A stretch of 64,000 nucleotides of DNA from assembly GCF_001704415.2 (NCBI RefSeq), contig NC_030836.1, positions 26,262,001 through 26,326,000 of the forward strand. Reading direction: 5' to 3'. Positions 34,736 through 46,467 of this stretch are shown piece by piece (position 1 is the first letter of the stretch; the number at the start of each line of letters is the position of its first letter). The translations under genes and the position numbers were made by a program. Under the pieces are notes generated by a model. It was not told where the DNA came from and ran no database searches. It was given only the letters and a program-made list of their open reading frames with translations. The DNA comes from Capra hircus (Eukaryota; Chordata; Mammalia; Artiodactyla; Bovidae).

Positions 34736-36577
34736 GTGCTCAACACAATTGAGCATTCTTTCTGACAGAGGACATGCTTCTGAGTTAGGAAGTTTAGTTG
34801 CAAGGGAAATTTTAAAGGCTTCTTAGAAGAGTCTCTGGTGTTTGTAACTGGTCACTGTGCATCAGACACTGATTCTCTCTGACCTCAGGCTGTCCTGGCA
34901 GGACAACTATGCCCCTAGGGTCACCGCCTCCACATAAGTGAACATTCCCTACCAGCTCTTTAGTCTTGAAGTTAGCGGTTATCTCCACTCTGAACAGGGC
35001 AGGTGTGAAAGAAAAGGCGGAAAGGAAGGGTTCCCTTGGAGGCAAGCGTATCGACCATCTCACTCAGCCCACATCCTTGTAGGAACCATCCTCAGAGTGA
35101 GTCTAACTCCCCCAATAGCCCTTTAAAATGCAAAGGTTGGTAACTTTCCCTTTATCTTCTTTCCCATCCTCTCACTCTCCCGCCTATCAGAGATGGGTTT
35201 TTAGCTCCCATCAAGGGCCCTGAAGACACTCATCAGAGGCGAATAACAATAAAGTGTTCAAGTATGCAGTGACAATGACCCAGAAGACCTTGTAACTCGA
35301 GCGGTACACGGATTCACCCTGAGTTAGCATGTGGTGATACAGTAGGAGCACAATGAGCAGAAGGATGCCTGATGTCCAGACAAAAGGAGAAAGAAAAGTC
35401 CCTTCTGAGGGACCCTGGCTCTCGTGCTTAAGTCTTAACCCGAGACATGCTTGACTTCCAAGCCCCTACCACGCACAGCTGCACCTTGTCCAGAGGCCAA
35501 TGCCACTTGAGTGGTGGCTCCAATTTGGCAGCTGCGTATCTAAGCCAAAGAACTGGGAGGCCTGAGTTAGTCAGAGACCACAGCCTGGACCTACAAACCA
35601 AGTAAGCCTCCTATCCTATGTCAGGGAAGACAGGAAGTTACTGGTGGCTGAAGACAGGGAGTTACCTGTGAGGAAAGAGAGGCAGGCAAGTCATGAGAGT
35701 ATATTTGGTTTGGGGAATCATATATGTGAATTCAAAACCCAGGAGCAAGTTATGCATGAAAGAAAAGCTGAACACCACAATCAGAATGTTCCTGACCACT
35801 TCCAGGCCATCTGTTGAAAAGAAGAAGCTGTATTGAGGCAAGGACAGATATTTCTTCTGGCTCATTTCTACCTGGGGCACACAAATCTCTAGGTAAACAA
35901 GAATGAGGTGAAACATTTGATTAAGTAATAAAGAGCAGAGGTAGGGAATGAAAGAGGTAGGGGTCTTAAGCTAAATGGGAGATGGAACCAAAAGAAATTG
36001 TTCTCTATCTTTGTATCTCTGTAAGCTTCTTTCTCTTCTATTTTTTCAAAATGTATTTCTTGCTAATCACTCTTGTCTTCCTCTAGTGGCAATGTAACGT
36101 GATTTCTTTGCTGCTGGTCACCTTTCTTTTATATCCTCACAGTCTAGATGTGCTAGATTCCCTGTTGCTACTGTCAGGGCTTCTCAGAGATCCATCAGGT
36201 AAGCCTGTGAGCTTCTAAACATTTTTCCAAAATGTGCAAATGCTGAGCTTTTGGGGTAGGCCTTGACTGTGTTGATTATGGAAGTGGGCACACTGCGGCT
36301 ACAGGTGGTTGCACTAGAGGATAATGGTGAGATAAACGGAAGTCAAAGAAGGATGAACCCTCATTCTCCACACATCTCTTTCCATGTAATAGCTCTGACC
36401 TGATAGCCACAGGGAAGTACAACATATCCACGAACTGTGGGTTATCCTATGTTTCTGGGGTCCCAACTTTAGTTCAGCCCATTCTTCTATGATGAGTCCT
36501 ATCGCCAAGAAGACTAAGACCCAGGAGGAGAAGAACATGTTGCTGGCCTCGACCTTTCTGACTAGTATGTGCACCAT

Positions 36578-37298
36578 TGCGACTGGGGTTTTCAAGCGGA
36601 GACCGTCACCAATATCTCACATGCTTCTTCTCAGATAGGATTAATCACAAGAAATAGGGCAAAATCTTTTAGTGATTGCTGACGCAATGGCAGTGGCAGA
36701 AACTGAAGTAGCCTATGGAACAGAGAAGATAAATCGTACTGCTTCTGACTCCTCCATTTGGGCTAGTCTGTTGTCATGGCTGCCAACTGCCATGGGATCA
36801 TCTTGGTCTGACCCTTGACCCTGAGACCTACTACAATGGAATCAGCAAGGGGCCTAGAGGCCCTGAAAGAGGAACCAGATACAGAAGGAGATATGATGTC
36901 ACACATAGAGAACACTATCAGCTATAAGAGCAACTAGAGGTCCTGAAAGAAGTCAAACACGTGTGATGGAAGACATTAGGATTATATGCTCCAGGACTGA
37001 TGAACATTAGATAGGGATCAAGGAAATGAAGAAGGTAATTGAATCATTATGTGAGATGTCAGGTAGCTAGCATCACAAAAGAGAATGCCCACTCATAATT
37101 TGGGGTATTTTGAAGATAGGTGAGAGAGATTAGTGAGACACATGTCAGAGAAGAGATTATGTATGTAGTTAGGGAAAACAGGAGTCAAGATGCCATTAAA
37201 TAAGATGTAAGCCATGGGAGCAAGCACAAGTCTGCTTATGAGAAAGAATTTAGTAAGTACAGGTTTTGGTTAAATTTAAGGTGCCTTGAAGGCATATG
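36578..37298. other. Region upstream of TMEM225, nothing recognised
   Basis: This would contain the former TMEM225 promoter. No core promoter element stands out and no repeat is recognised. Confidence 0.35.
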
Positions 37299-37340
37299 AT
37301 GGAGGAGGCAATGGCACCCCAGTCCAGTACTCTTGGTTAG
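37299..37340 (+). mobile_element. Bov-A2 fragment
   Basis: A 40-nt piece: ggaggaggcaatggcacccc followed by agtccagtactcttgg. Confidence 0.65.
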
Positions 37341-37526
37341 AATTAGTCTTGAAACTTAATAGTACGTTAAGAGTTATCAACATAGCAATGGCAGTTGAAA
37401 CATAAGTGTGCATATCATCATGAGAGGATATCACACAGAACGTGACAAGAGGCAGTGAAGGAAATTCTGATTAATGTCATTTATGAGAAAGAGCAAAGAA
37501 TGAGGTCAGAGCAATGCTGCGTGTGT

Positions 37527-37743
37527 GTGCTTGCGTGCTAAGTCGTTTCAGTCATGTCCAACTCATTGCGACCCTATGGACTGTAGCCCGCCAGGCTTCT
37601 CCGTCCATGGGGTTCTCCAGGCAAGAATACTGGAGTGGGTTGCCATGCCCTCTTCAAGGGGATATTCCCCACCCTGGGTCGAACTCCTGTCTCTTATGTC
37701 TCCTGTACTGGCAGGTGGGTTCTTTACCACTAAAGCCACCTAG
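37527..37743 (-). mobile_element. Bov-tA SINE
   Basis: Reversed: gtttcagtcatgtccaactc, ggcaagaatactggagtggg, then a head ending in taaagccacctag. Confidence 0.88.
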
Positions 37744-38000
37744 AAAAATACAAATGCTGCTGACTAATTAAAGAAGCTTGAGTTTTGAGGAGAGATTAGA
37801 TTCCTAATGTTGCAGAGAAATCTAATTAGGTGGAAGCTGAACATACGTCACTTGATTTGATGATTAGAATGTCACTGGCTGTTCTGGGCATGGCATTCTC
37901 TGCAGAACAACGGGAGAAGTGAAAGTAGAAGGGAGATTGTTAGGTTTTATGTTTTCCTTTTTTTTAAATAGACAACTAGATTAAAGAAATAACAATAAAT
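37744..38000. other. Short intergenic spacer
   Basis: Nothing recognised. Confidence 0.35.
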
Positions 38001-38770
38001 GGAAAAAGAAAATCACAATTTTAGTTTCAAAGGTAAGTATGCAATTTTGAAAAAGGAGAGATTGGTGGGATGATTCCCATGTACGCTTTACCCTGCTTGA
38101 GTGCTCATCCCTGAGTTATTCTGAAACAAACCCAGAGAATCTCATCCTTAAATATTTGTTGGTATCACTAAAAGATGAGGGCTAAGTTTTCCTCATAGAT
38201 TTACTTACTATCCCTCTTTGTTTTCTTAATCTGGTTTATTAAAGGGTTATCAATTTGTTGATAATTTTCAAGATCCCTTTACATGTTTATCCACTTGAAA
38301 ATATTATTTTTAATAGATTTTACTACTTTAAGTTTTTACCTCATTATTTCCCTTTCTAATTTTTTATTCCTCAAATTTCTTAAAATAGTTAAAACTTCTT
38401 TAATATGCCAGGATTTAAGGTCACCCATGTTTATCTGTGCGCAGAGTTTGCTATATCTCATATAATTTTTCCTATTTAAACAAGTTTAAGAAAATAATAT
38501 TTTAAAGAGCAGTTATGTTTTTCCAGCAAAACTGAGCAGAAGATGCAGAGATTTTTCATATACTCCCTGTATATCCCACACAGGGACAGCCTTTCCTGTT
38601 CTCAACATCCTCACCAAAGTGGTACATTTGTTACATTTATAAACCTACAATGATGTATTGTTGTTGTCCAAAGTCCATGGTTACTGTGAGGGTTCACTTT
38701 TGGCTTATGTCTTATATATTTCCACATTAGACAGTTCTTAATGTTAATTTTGACTTCACCATTGAAATCT
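38001..38770 (-). mobile_element. Possible very old L1M-type 3' region
   Basis: Phrases such as 'aaagtggtacatttgttac' and 'ccaaagtccatggttactg' resemble the reversed 3' region of ancient mammalian L1 elements. Divergence is high and the borders are guesses. Confidence 0.4.
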
Positions 38771-38918
38771 ATTTGGGACTGTGTTCACATGTGCAAATGT
38801 TTCCCACTTGAACGTATCTTGGAAAGTAGGAACTATAGTATTATAGCATTCATGATTGCAAGATTCACTAGTAAATAACTGAACATAGTCCCATCTGGCG
38901 CAATTAAAGCTTTTCCTG

Positions 38919-39265
38919 GGACTTACCTGGTGGTACAGTGATTAAGAATCCACCTACTGATGCAGGGGACATGGGTTTAATCCCTGGTCTGGGAAGATCC
39001 TGCATGCTGAGGAGCAACTAAGCCTATGAGCCGCAACTACTGAGGCTGCCCTCGAGAGCCTGTGAGCTGCAACTACCGAACCAGTGCAGCATCACTGAAG
39101 CCCCTGCACCCGGAGCCCTTGCTCTGAATCAAGAGAAGCCATTTCAATGAGAAGCTCATCCTCTGCAATGAAGAGCAGCCCCCACTCGCTGCAGCTAGAG
39201 GAAGCCCACAATGCAGCAAGGAAGACCCATCACAGCCATAAATAAAGTAAATGAATTATTTTTTA
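38919..39265 (+). mobile_element. CHR-type cetartiodactyl SINE
   Basis: A tRNA-like head (gggacttacctggtggtaca, gatgcaggggacatgggttt) is followed by the long CHR body (gaggagcaactaagcctatg, gctagaggaagcccacaatg) and an A-rich end. Confidence 0.85.
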
Positions 39266-40195
39266 AAAAGAAAGAAAGGAACCAGCTCCTCTCACACACC
39301 TGAGGGCAGGAATGAATGCAGGTTCTCAGCAAGGCAGGAAGATCAGTGGCCAGGCTACCTGGGCCTCTCTTCTCTGCCTTTCTCTGTGTCCCTCGCCCCC
39401 ACCTCCCTGGAGCCCAGCTCCCCTCCCACTTCCCCTCAAAAAAACAGAATCTTTTCCTAAACACCAGGAACACTGGAGATCAAAAAGAAAAATGGAATCA
39501 TTATTGCTCTAAAGCAGTGTCTCTGTCACTTATCAGCTTGATTAGGTGCCTCTGTGAGCCAAACAATTTTAAGACAAGAGTATCCTCTAAGACTCCGTCC
39601 GCCGGGTTAGGGTACCATGGACAAGTCTGGGACTGTGTTGTTTCTGGGTCTCTCTCCTGGATATTTGTTTCCCTTTATTTCTAAATGCAAGTATGATAGC
39701 TACTTTCCTCTACTATACTTGGAATACCCTTCAGCTTGGGAGTGGGAGACCGTAGGCTAACAGTCTGGATGGTCTGATTCCTGCCCATGGGATACGTATT
39801 CTAGGCAAATGAATACATAGCTCTTTATCATGATCCCTTTAGCTGAAACAGCTCCTCCTGACATCGTCTTGAAGAAAAAGGCACAGAGGGTCAATCCGAA
39901 CCCTGGGGCACATATATATAGGCAGAAGATTCCCCTTCTGCCTGTTGGAGGTTAGCGAAGGTGATGATTGCAGTGTTTATGGGTGGAGAGTCTCTATACA
40001 GCATCTCTATGGTCTATGTCTGTGCTTCCACTCAGATACTTTTCACATCACTTGGCTTCCCTATTCCCTTCTTTATCAGATGTCTTTCTGAGGTGTGGAC
40101 TTTGACCTTCAGGACAGACTCTGATTTGCAGAACTGGACGGTGGCATTTTGCTACATTATAGCCCAGGATTTCTTGATTATGTACCTCTCTGGAA
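39266..40195. other. Intergenic, unrecognised
   Basis: The plus-strand open frame from 39961 starts MMIAVFMGGESLYSISMVYV and runs into the BovB fragment at 40196. I recognise no family in its first 80 codons, and the stop is supplied by BovB, so I do not call a gene. Confidence 0.4.
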
Positions 40196-40344
40196 CGCTG
40201 AGATGGTTGGATAGCATCACCGACTCAATGGACGCAAGTTTGGTTAAACTCCGGGAGTTGGTGATGGATAGGGAGGCCTGGTGTGCTGCGGCTCATGATG
40301 TCGCAAAGAATCAGACACGACTGAGTGACTGAACTGAACTGGAA
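40196..40344 (+). mobile_element. BovB LINE 3' terminus
   Basis: The last 150 nt of BovB: ctgagatggttggatagcat, caatggacgcaagtttggtt and the terminal tgactgaactgaac. Confidence 0.88.
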
Positions 40345-41345
40345 TGCTACTGAAATTAAAAATTTCATTTTCCAACCCCAGATTTGCATAATCAGACAAC
40401 TAGGGTTAGAGGGAGCCACTTTAGCTCTATCTCCCCTTCCATAGGCAAAACCTGAGGACAGTGTGAAGCTCTCACTGAGACTGGACTTTGGACCATTTCC
40501 TTTTCATATTTTCACAGTATCTGAGGGATCTAAAAACCCACACTTGATTTTGGTAGAAATCTCTACAAGATGTTGCTGCACATTACCATTTGTTGGATAA
40601 ATACCAGCAAAGCATAACAGTCATGCAGACCAAGTGTAAGAACATGTCTTCACTCCACTGACCACGGCTTCCTTCAGACTAAAGCAGCCATGTCTGGTGG
40701 AGCAGCAGCAAGCCCAGGGTGCCCATGGGGGCTGCCAGGCACTGTTGGGGGTGGTGGAGTGGACACTCTCCCAGGTGGCTTGTACTTAGGACAGTGAGAG
40801 CAGGGTTTGGAGGGAGCAGTGGTTCTTTCCAAATCTGAATGCCCCAACAGAAAACTTCAGAAGATCATAGATTAAAAAGAGCTAAAAAATTGAAAGAAAG
40901 ATGAAAAAACAAAAACCACCTCTCTAGTGTCCAGGCTTTTCACTAGCTCACATGATTCTTCTTTCCTCTACCTTGAGACAGCACCTAAACCATGGCTTTT
41001 GGATAAAGGAAAAGAGGAAGAAGAGAGACGGCATCCAAGTCATTCTCTGTGTTTACTCTTAGTGCTTGTCTCTCTGTGTAACTTCTTGATCTCTAAGTTT
41101 TATTCCACTTCAGAAACTTTCCCTAAGGAAGCAAAGGAGAGTGACAGGTATAAAGTCAATAAAATATTCTATATTGATATCCCCAAAGCAGCAGACAAGT
41201 TGATTTTCACATGTTATTTCACATAATTCTAATAACCAAAGTCTTATATTATTTTCTGTCTAAGGATTAAAGAAAAACCTCTCCTAGAGGTACATGTACC
41301 CCTTAGTATTTCTTGGATGACTGCACCATGCCAGTGCTGGAATAT
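40345..41345. other. Intergenic, nothing recognised
   Basis: Contains a more GC-rich patch (about 40690-40830) and a 99-codon open frame (40927-41226) without a recognisable domain. Confidence 0.35.
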
Positions 41346-41485
41346 GTGCTCAGTTGCTCAGTCATGTCTGACTCTTTGCAACCCCATGCACTGTAGCCTG
41401 CTAGGCTCCTCTGTCCATGGGATTCTCCAGGCAAGCATATTGGAGTGGGTTGCCATGCCCTCCTCCAGAAGAATTTCCAACCGTG
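41346..41485 (-). mobile_element. Bov-tA/Bov-A SINE, head lost
   Basis: Reversed tail and body only: ctcagtcatgtctgactctt to gttgccatgccctcctcc. Confidence 0.85.
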
Positions 41486-42467
41486 GTGGAAAATAAATTA
41501 TGTAATTATCTGTATGAGAATAAGATAAATGATTTGCTTTGCTCCACAGAGAAGGATTTGATATATTTGAAATATATATTCTAAGTCAAATAACACATTG
41601 ACAATTATATATAGGGACTCAGCTCACCTTTAATTTGACAAACAGAAGTTAGAACACAGAGCGAATCACTTAAATTATCTCCTTCCACATTAGGAGGGTT
41701 GCCTGGCATAACTGTGAAGACATTGCTTTAGTTCATTTCACTTTGACTTATCCACGTTACAAAAAGAATATGAGATAGTTCGAACACTTCTCCTTGCCTT
41801 TGAATTACATTTATTGTTTTTTGCAATCTGGTATCACCCCTCAAGATAATTTTGCAGCAAATTACAAATAATTTTTAGTTCCAAACAAACTACTTGCATG
41901 GTGAGATAGTGACGCATACACACACTCACACTCACACTCACAGGATCATAATAGTCTGATTTGAGATTTATTTTACTAAACATTATTCACAATATGCATG
42001 ATTCATGGGCTGGTGGAGGTCTCATATAGGTCTTGGGTATGCTTGGAACTTTGTGTTTAAAATACTTAACTCCAAAAAAAATTTTTTTAATAAAAATAAA
42101 AAATGAAATATTGACTCTAGTAGACCTTATGCAATAATTTTGCTAGAACATATATAAGGAGAACAGATGTTTATCTATAGTATTTTAAGGATAAGCAAGA
42201 ATACAGTGTCAAATATCTACTCTTTTAGTACCATAATCCATATCTTTGAGGACTCATTTCTTTTCATTAAAAGTTGATCTCTTAGCCAAATTCAAGTATA
42301 CGAATAGCATTATGAATAAGATTCACATGCTGTACATCAGATTCCAGGAATTTATCTTATAACTGAAAAAATTTTAAAACAGTCACCATATAAGGTGGTT
42401 AATGTGTTAATGTGATAATCATCTCAAAATATATCAAATCATGTTTGTACACTTTAAGTATGTATGT
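41486..42467. other. AT-rich intergenic DNA
   Basis: A short CA/CT-type simple repeat (cacactcacactcacactcac) is at about 41918-41941. Nothing else recognised. Confidence 0.4.
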
Positions 42468-42690
42468 GTGTGCGTACTCAATTGCTCTGTCTTGTCCGAC
42501 TTTCTGAGATCCCAGGACCATAGCCCATCAGGTTCCTTTGTCCATGGAATTTTCCAGGCAAGAATACTGAAGTGGGTTTTCATTTCCTTCTCCAGGGGAT
42601 CTTCCCAACCTGTACATTGAACCCTTGACTCTTGCATCTCCTGCATTGACAAGTGGATAGTTTTAAACTTGGGCTACCTGGGAAGCTTAC
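42468..42690 (-). mobile_element. Bov-tA SINE, diverged
   Basis: Reversed: ctctgtcttgtccgactttc, ggcaagaatactgaagtggg, ending ggctacctgggaagctt. Confidence 0.85.
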
Positions 42691-43253
42691 ACTTTAAGTG
42701 TACACAATATTTATTTGTCAGTTATATGTCAGTAAATCTGGGGGATACACTCAATCTCATTTTGTGATTTTTCTAGGAAATGAAAAACTTCTAGTATAAA
42801 TTAGTGTATCTTACCTCGTTTTCAGGCCATGAATCTCTAAGCTGGAGAAAAACAAAGTATTCTGATTGAATTAGGAATCTGGCGGTGATTATTTTATCTT
42901 TCATCTGAATATCCCTTTGTGTCCTCCAGCCTAAGTGAATTCTCCCTACTTCTGAAAGTTTAAAATCTACCCTTCCCTAAAGACTGCTACTATTGCTATA
43001 GACAGTAGTGTTCTGCCTCATCTCTCAAACTCAACCAGTTCCTACCACTTTTTATAATGACTTGCTGGTCTCCTCAGGGATGGGTTTGATATATTAAGAG
43101 TGATGGTTCTAAGTCAAAGAGAGCACTGGATACAGTGATTCATTCATCCAGCAGTTGGTCAGGATGAGGCGTGTGCTGGCCAGTCCTCTCCTCACTAGAC
43201 TGCAAGGTTGTGAAGAGAATGAGGCTGCATCATCTTTCAGTGAGCTCATCTGT
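42691..43253. other. Intergenic, nothing recognised
   Basis: No repeat or exon could be supported. Confidence 0.35.
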
Positions 43254-43757
43254 AGTTCAGTTCAGTTCAGTCGCTCAGTCATGTCTGACTCTTTGCGACC
43301 CCATGAATCACAGCACGCCAGGCCCCCCTCTCTACCACCAACTCCCAGAGTTCACTCAGACTCATGTCCATCGAGTCAGTGATGCCATCCAACCATCTCA
43401 TCCTCTGTCGTCCCCTTCTCCCGCCCCCAATCCTTCCCAGCATCAGGGTCTTTTCCAATGAGTCAACTCTTCGCATGAGGTGGCCAAAGTATTGGAGTTT
43501 CAGCCTCAGCATCAGTCCTTCCAATGAACACCCAGGACTGGTCTCCTTTAGGATGGACTGGTTGGATTTCCTTGCAGTCCAAGGGACTTGCAAGAGACTT
43601 CTCCAGCACAACAGTTCAAAAGCATCAATTCTTTGGCGCGCAGCTTTCTTCACAGTCCAACTCTCACATCCATATATGACCACTGGATAAACCATTGCCT
43701 TGACTAGACAGACCTTTGTTGGCAAAGTAATATCTCTGCTTTTCATATGCTATCTAG
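43254..43757 (-). mobile_element. BovB LINE 3' segment
   Basis: Reversed BovB 3' 500 nt. The minus strand carries an open C-terminal ORF2 piece (43746-43279) beginning MKSRDITLPTKVCLVKAMVY and including GCESWTVKKA. The terminal TTCAG repeats lie at 43256-43270. Confidence 0.92.
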
Positions 43758-43878
43758 GAAATGGCAACCTACTCCAATATTCTTGCCTGGAGAATCCTAT
43801 GGATGGAGCTTGGTAGGCTGCAGTCCATGGGGTTGCAAAGAGTCAGACACGACTGAGTGACTTCACATCACATCACAG
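43758..43878 (+). mobile_element. Bov-A SINE unit
   Basis: A single Bov-A body and tail (ggaaatggcaacctactcca to agtcagacacgactgagtga) abutting the BovB segment in the opposite orientation. Confidence 0.85.
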
Positions 43879-43904
43879 ATATCCTCAATACTTGTTTTGC
43901 CCAT

Positions 43905-44015
43905 GTTCTGTAACTTGTGGGATCTTTGTTCCTCAACCATGGATTGAAACCAAAAGTCATAGCAGTAAAAGCACTGAGTCCTAATCACTGGACTGCGAGA
44001 GAACTCCCCAAAATA
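43905..44015 (-). mobile_element. CHR-type SINE head fragment
   Basis: Reversed tRNA-like region: gtgggatctttgttcctcaa, then gagtcctaatcactggactg. Confidence 0.6.
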
Positions 44016-44077
44016 CTGAATAAATAAATTTTAAAAATTCCATCATTTGTCACTTACAATTATATAACTGAATTTTT

Positions 44078-44938
44078 TCCACTCCTGGACATATATTCAG
44101 AAAAGACAAAAACTCATTCGAAAAGATACATGCACCCTCATGCTCATAGTAGCACTATTAAAAATAGCTAAGACGTGGTGCAGCGGTAAAGATTTCGACT
44201 GACAAGTAGGAGATGTAGGTTCGATTGCTGGGTCGGGAAGATCCCCTGGAGGAGGAAACGATAACCTGCTCTAGAAGTCTTGCCTGGGCAATCCCATGGA
44301 TAGAGGAGCCTGGCGGGCTACAGTCCATGGGGTCACAAAAGAGTCGGACATGATTTAGTGACTAAACAACAACAACAAAAAGACATGGAAGCAGCCTAAA
44401 TGTCCATTGTCAGATGACTATATGAGGAAGATTGGAATATACAATATATACAATGGAATATTAGTCATACCTTAAAAAAGAATGAAAAATTCCATTTGCA
44501 GCAACATGGATGGTCTGAGAGACTATTACACTAAGTGAAGTAAGTCCGATAGAAAAAGACAAATATGATACCAGTTATATGTGAAATCGAAAACAACTAC
44601 ACAAATGAACTTGTTTACAGAACAGAAATAGGCATAGAAAACAAACTTACGGCTACCAAAGGTTTGTAAAGGGAGGGAGGGATAAATTAGGAGTTTGGAA
44701 TTAATAGCTACCCACTACTACATATAAAAATAGATAAACAACAAGGACCTACCATATAACACAAGGAACTATATTCAATATTAAATATCTTGTAGTAATT
44801 TATAAAGGAAAACAATCTGAAAAAGAATACATATATACAGACATATATATATATAACTGAATGATTTTACTGTACACTTGAAACTGATACAACATTGCAA
44901 ATCAACTACAAATCAATAAAAATTTTTAAAGGAGAAAG
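44078..44938 (+). mobile_element. LINE-1 3' end, interrupted by a SINE
   Basis: L1 ORF2 end (cactcctggacatatattca, atagcactattaaaaatagc) continues after the SINE with aagacatggaagcagcctaa and runs through the 3'UTR to gatacaacattgcaaatcaa and an A/T-rich end. Confidence 0.82.
44174..44383 (+). mobile_element. Bov-tA SINE nested in L1
   Basis: gtggtgcagcggtaaagatt to tagtgactaaacaacaacaac. The L1 word 'aagac' occurs directly before and directly after it, a short target-site duplication. Confidence 0.88.
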
Positions 44939-46297
44939 AGTAGTTATATAATTTTGGAGTAGGAATAAATTTATATAATATTTGAATTATTCTTATATTT
45001 TTTAAATTAAAACTTTATCCATGTCTTACTTAAAAATATGACTGAAAATCTACCACTATAGTTTAAAACACTTCTTAAGAGAATATTACATTCTTTTACA
45101 CGTTCTATTTCTTGATCATTGTGTTCTAAATATGTATCTGATATTAGGTTATATTAATTGGATTGTTCTGGAAATATGATATTATACAGGTTTCCACATG
45201 TAAAAAGAGTATTTTAGGATATATTCTTACAAATATTTAGGCCACTAAACCCCAGAGATCAGAATTCCTTGAGGGACACTTGCTTTTATATTTCTTGGCA
45301 TAAAATACTTGAACTGAGAACAGAAGTCACATTCATTTAAACCTGCTTCTTCTTAACATAAAGATGAAAAGGAATAACTGACATCTTTCCTCTTAAAATG
45401 ATGAGATTAGGGAAAGAAAAGATACTCAGCTAGTTTCAGAGGAGGAAGGTGAGTTTCATAGTCACAATGTTTATGTTGTATAGGAATTAAAACAAACAGG
45501 TTTTAAATTAACTTCTGATTTTCCCGTAAGCTAGAGGTTCTGATGTTTGCAGGCCATCGAGCCACAGGAGTGAAGAGAAGAGCCTGTGGACACCTATCTT
45601 AGACTCAGATGTGTAGTGTCTGCTTAGTGCTTAGTTAAGTCACATAGAGTCTAGTGTGTGAATTAGTCTGTGACATCATCAGCCTCTAAAATAGAAATTT
45701 TAATACTAGAAATATTTTTATACACAACGGACAATGCACAAAATGTCTTGTTTAATTTGTACGGCAATTCTTAGAAGTATTTATTTATTTTTTTTACAGG
45801 TTAAAACATGAGCTCAGAGAGCCTCTCTGATGGATCAGATGGTACCCTGTGTTAGAGCTGGCACTGAAACAAAATGTATTTGATTCATGATTCAGTGCTG
45901 TTTCTGCCACTTTTGTGTTAATGATTCCCTTCTTGAAAGGGGGCAATTATTTGACAGCCAACTTTGATTTTTAAAAAATTATATTCTAGACCCATGCTGT
46001 GGGATATTATAGCCACTAGTTATGTGCGGTCACTGAGCATTTGCAATGTAGTATGATTTTAGGTGTAGTGTAAATATAAATACATTATTAATTTCAAAAA
46101 TTCGTACAAAAAATGCAAAATGCTTCATAAGGAGTTTTACATCATTAAAGGTTAAAATATAAGTTTTTGTATATACCATATTAAATACAGCATTAAATTG
46201 ATTTCAGCTACTTTTTTTTTTCTTTGCTATTAAAAAATGCGCTTCTAGGACATTATAATCACTCATGTGACTGTATTATCTTTCCTTTTCTAAAATT
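44939..46297. other. AT-rich intergenic DNA
   Basis: No exon or young repeat recognised. Confidence 0.35.
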
Positions 46298-46428
46298 TTT
46301 TTTTCTTTTTAGTGTTTTGGCCATGTGGTATGTGGGATCTTAGTTCCCCTGCCAGGGTTCACACCTGCACGTCTTACACTGGAAGGGTGGTGTCTTAACC
46401 ACTAGACCACCAGGAAAGACCCTGCATT
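46298..46428 (-). mobile_element. CHR-type SINE fragment
   Basis: Reversed tRNA-like part: tgtgggatcttagttcccct, gtcttaaccactagaccacc, aggaaagaccc. Confidence 0.65.
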
Positions 46429-46452
46429 ATCTTTCTATTGAGCAATGATGAT

Positions 46453-46467
46453 CTAGACTTCACTTTT
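46453..46467. repeat. Target-site duplication, left copy
   Basis: ctagacttcactttt, identical to 49252-49266. It abuts the reversed poly-A of the SINHCAF retrocopy. Confidence 0.92.

Larger units (their letters stand above)
33823..36577 (-). pseudogene. TMEM225: TMEM225, four exons, decayed
   Basis: TMEM225 is a small four-span membrane protein of testis/sperm linked to protein phosphatase 1. All four exons can be placed. Exon 1 is 36577-36400, MVHILVRKVEASNMFFSSWV..., donor G|GTCAGA. Exon 2 is 35810-35666, acceptor ttttcaacag, GLEVVRN... FTYMIPQTKYT, donor AG|GTAACT. Exon 3 is 35368-35205, acceptor ctggacatcag, ILLLIVLLLYHH... VTAYLN. Exon 4 is 34035-33823, acceptor tctctcttacag, SITIP-like KSARES... 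SLPAGTAMPHSIV. Damage: exon 2 ends in phase 2 but exon 3 needs phase 1, so there is one extra base, probably in CTCTTTCC near 35677; exon 3 has an in-frame TGA (35211-35213); the expected exon 3 donor reads GAG|CTAAAA instead of GT; the tail is shifted so that the family's ...HV-W-AL end falls out of frame. Identity and phases follow remembered mammalian TMEM225; lesions could partly be assembly errors. Confidence 0.82.

Noticed and set aside
34812..35063. Open frame between TMEM225 exons 3 and 4, considered as a coding exon
   Set aside because: It lies in the intron, does not resemble the TMEM225 tail, and the true exon 4 was found at 33823-34035 with a good acceptor.
39961..40332. 123-codon frame possibly encoding a membrane protein
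   Set aside because: The first 80 codons match nothing I know, no splice context is evident, and the last 40 codons are BovB 3' end.
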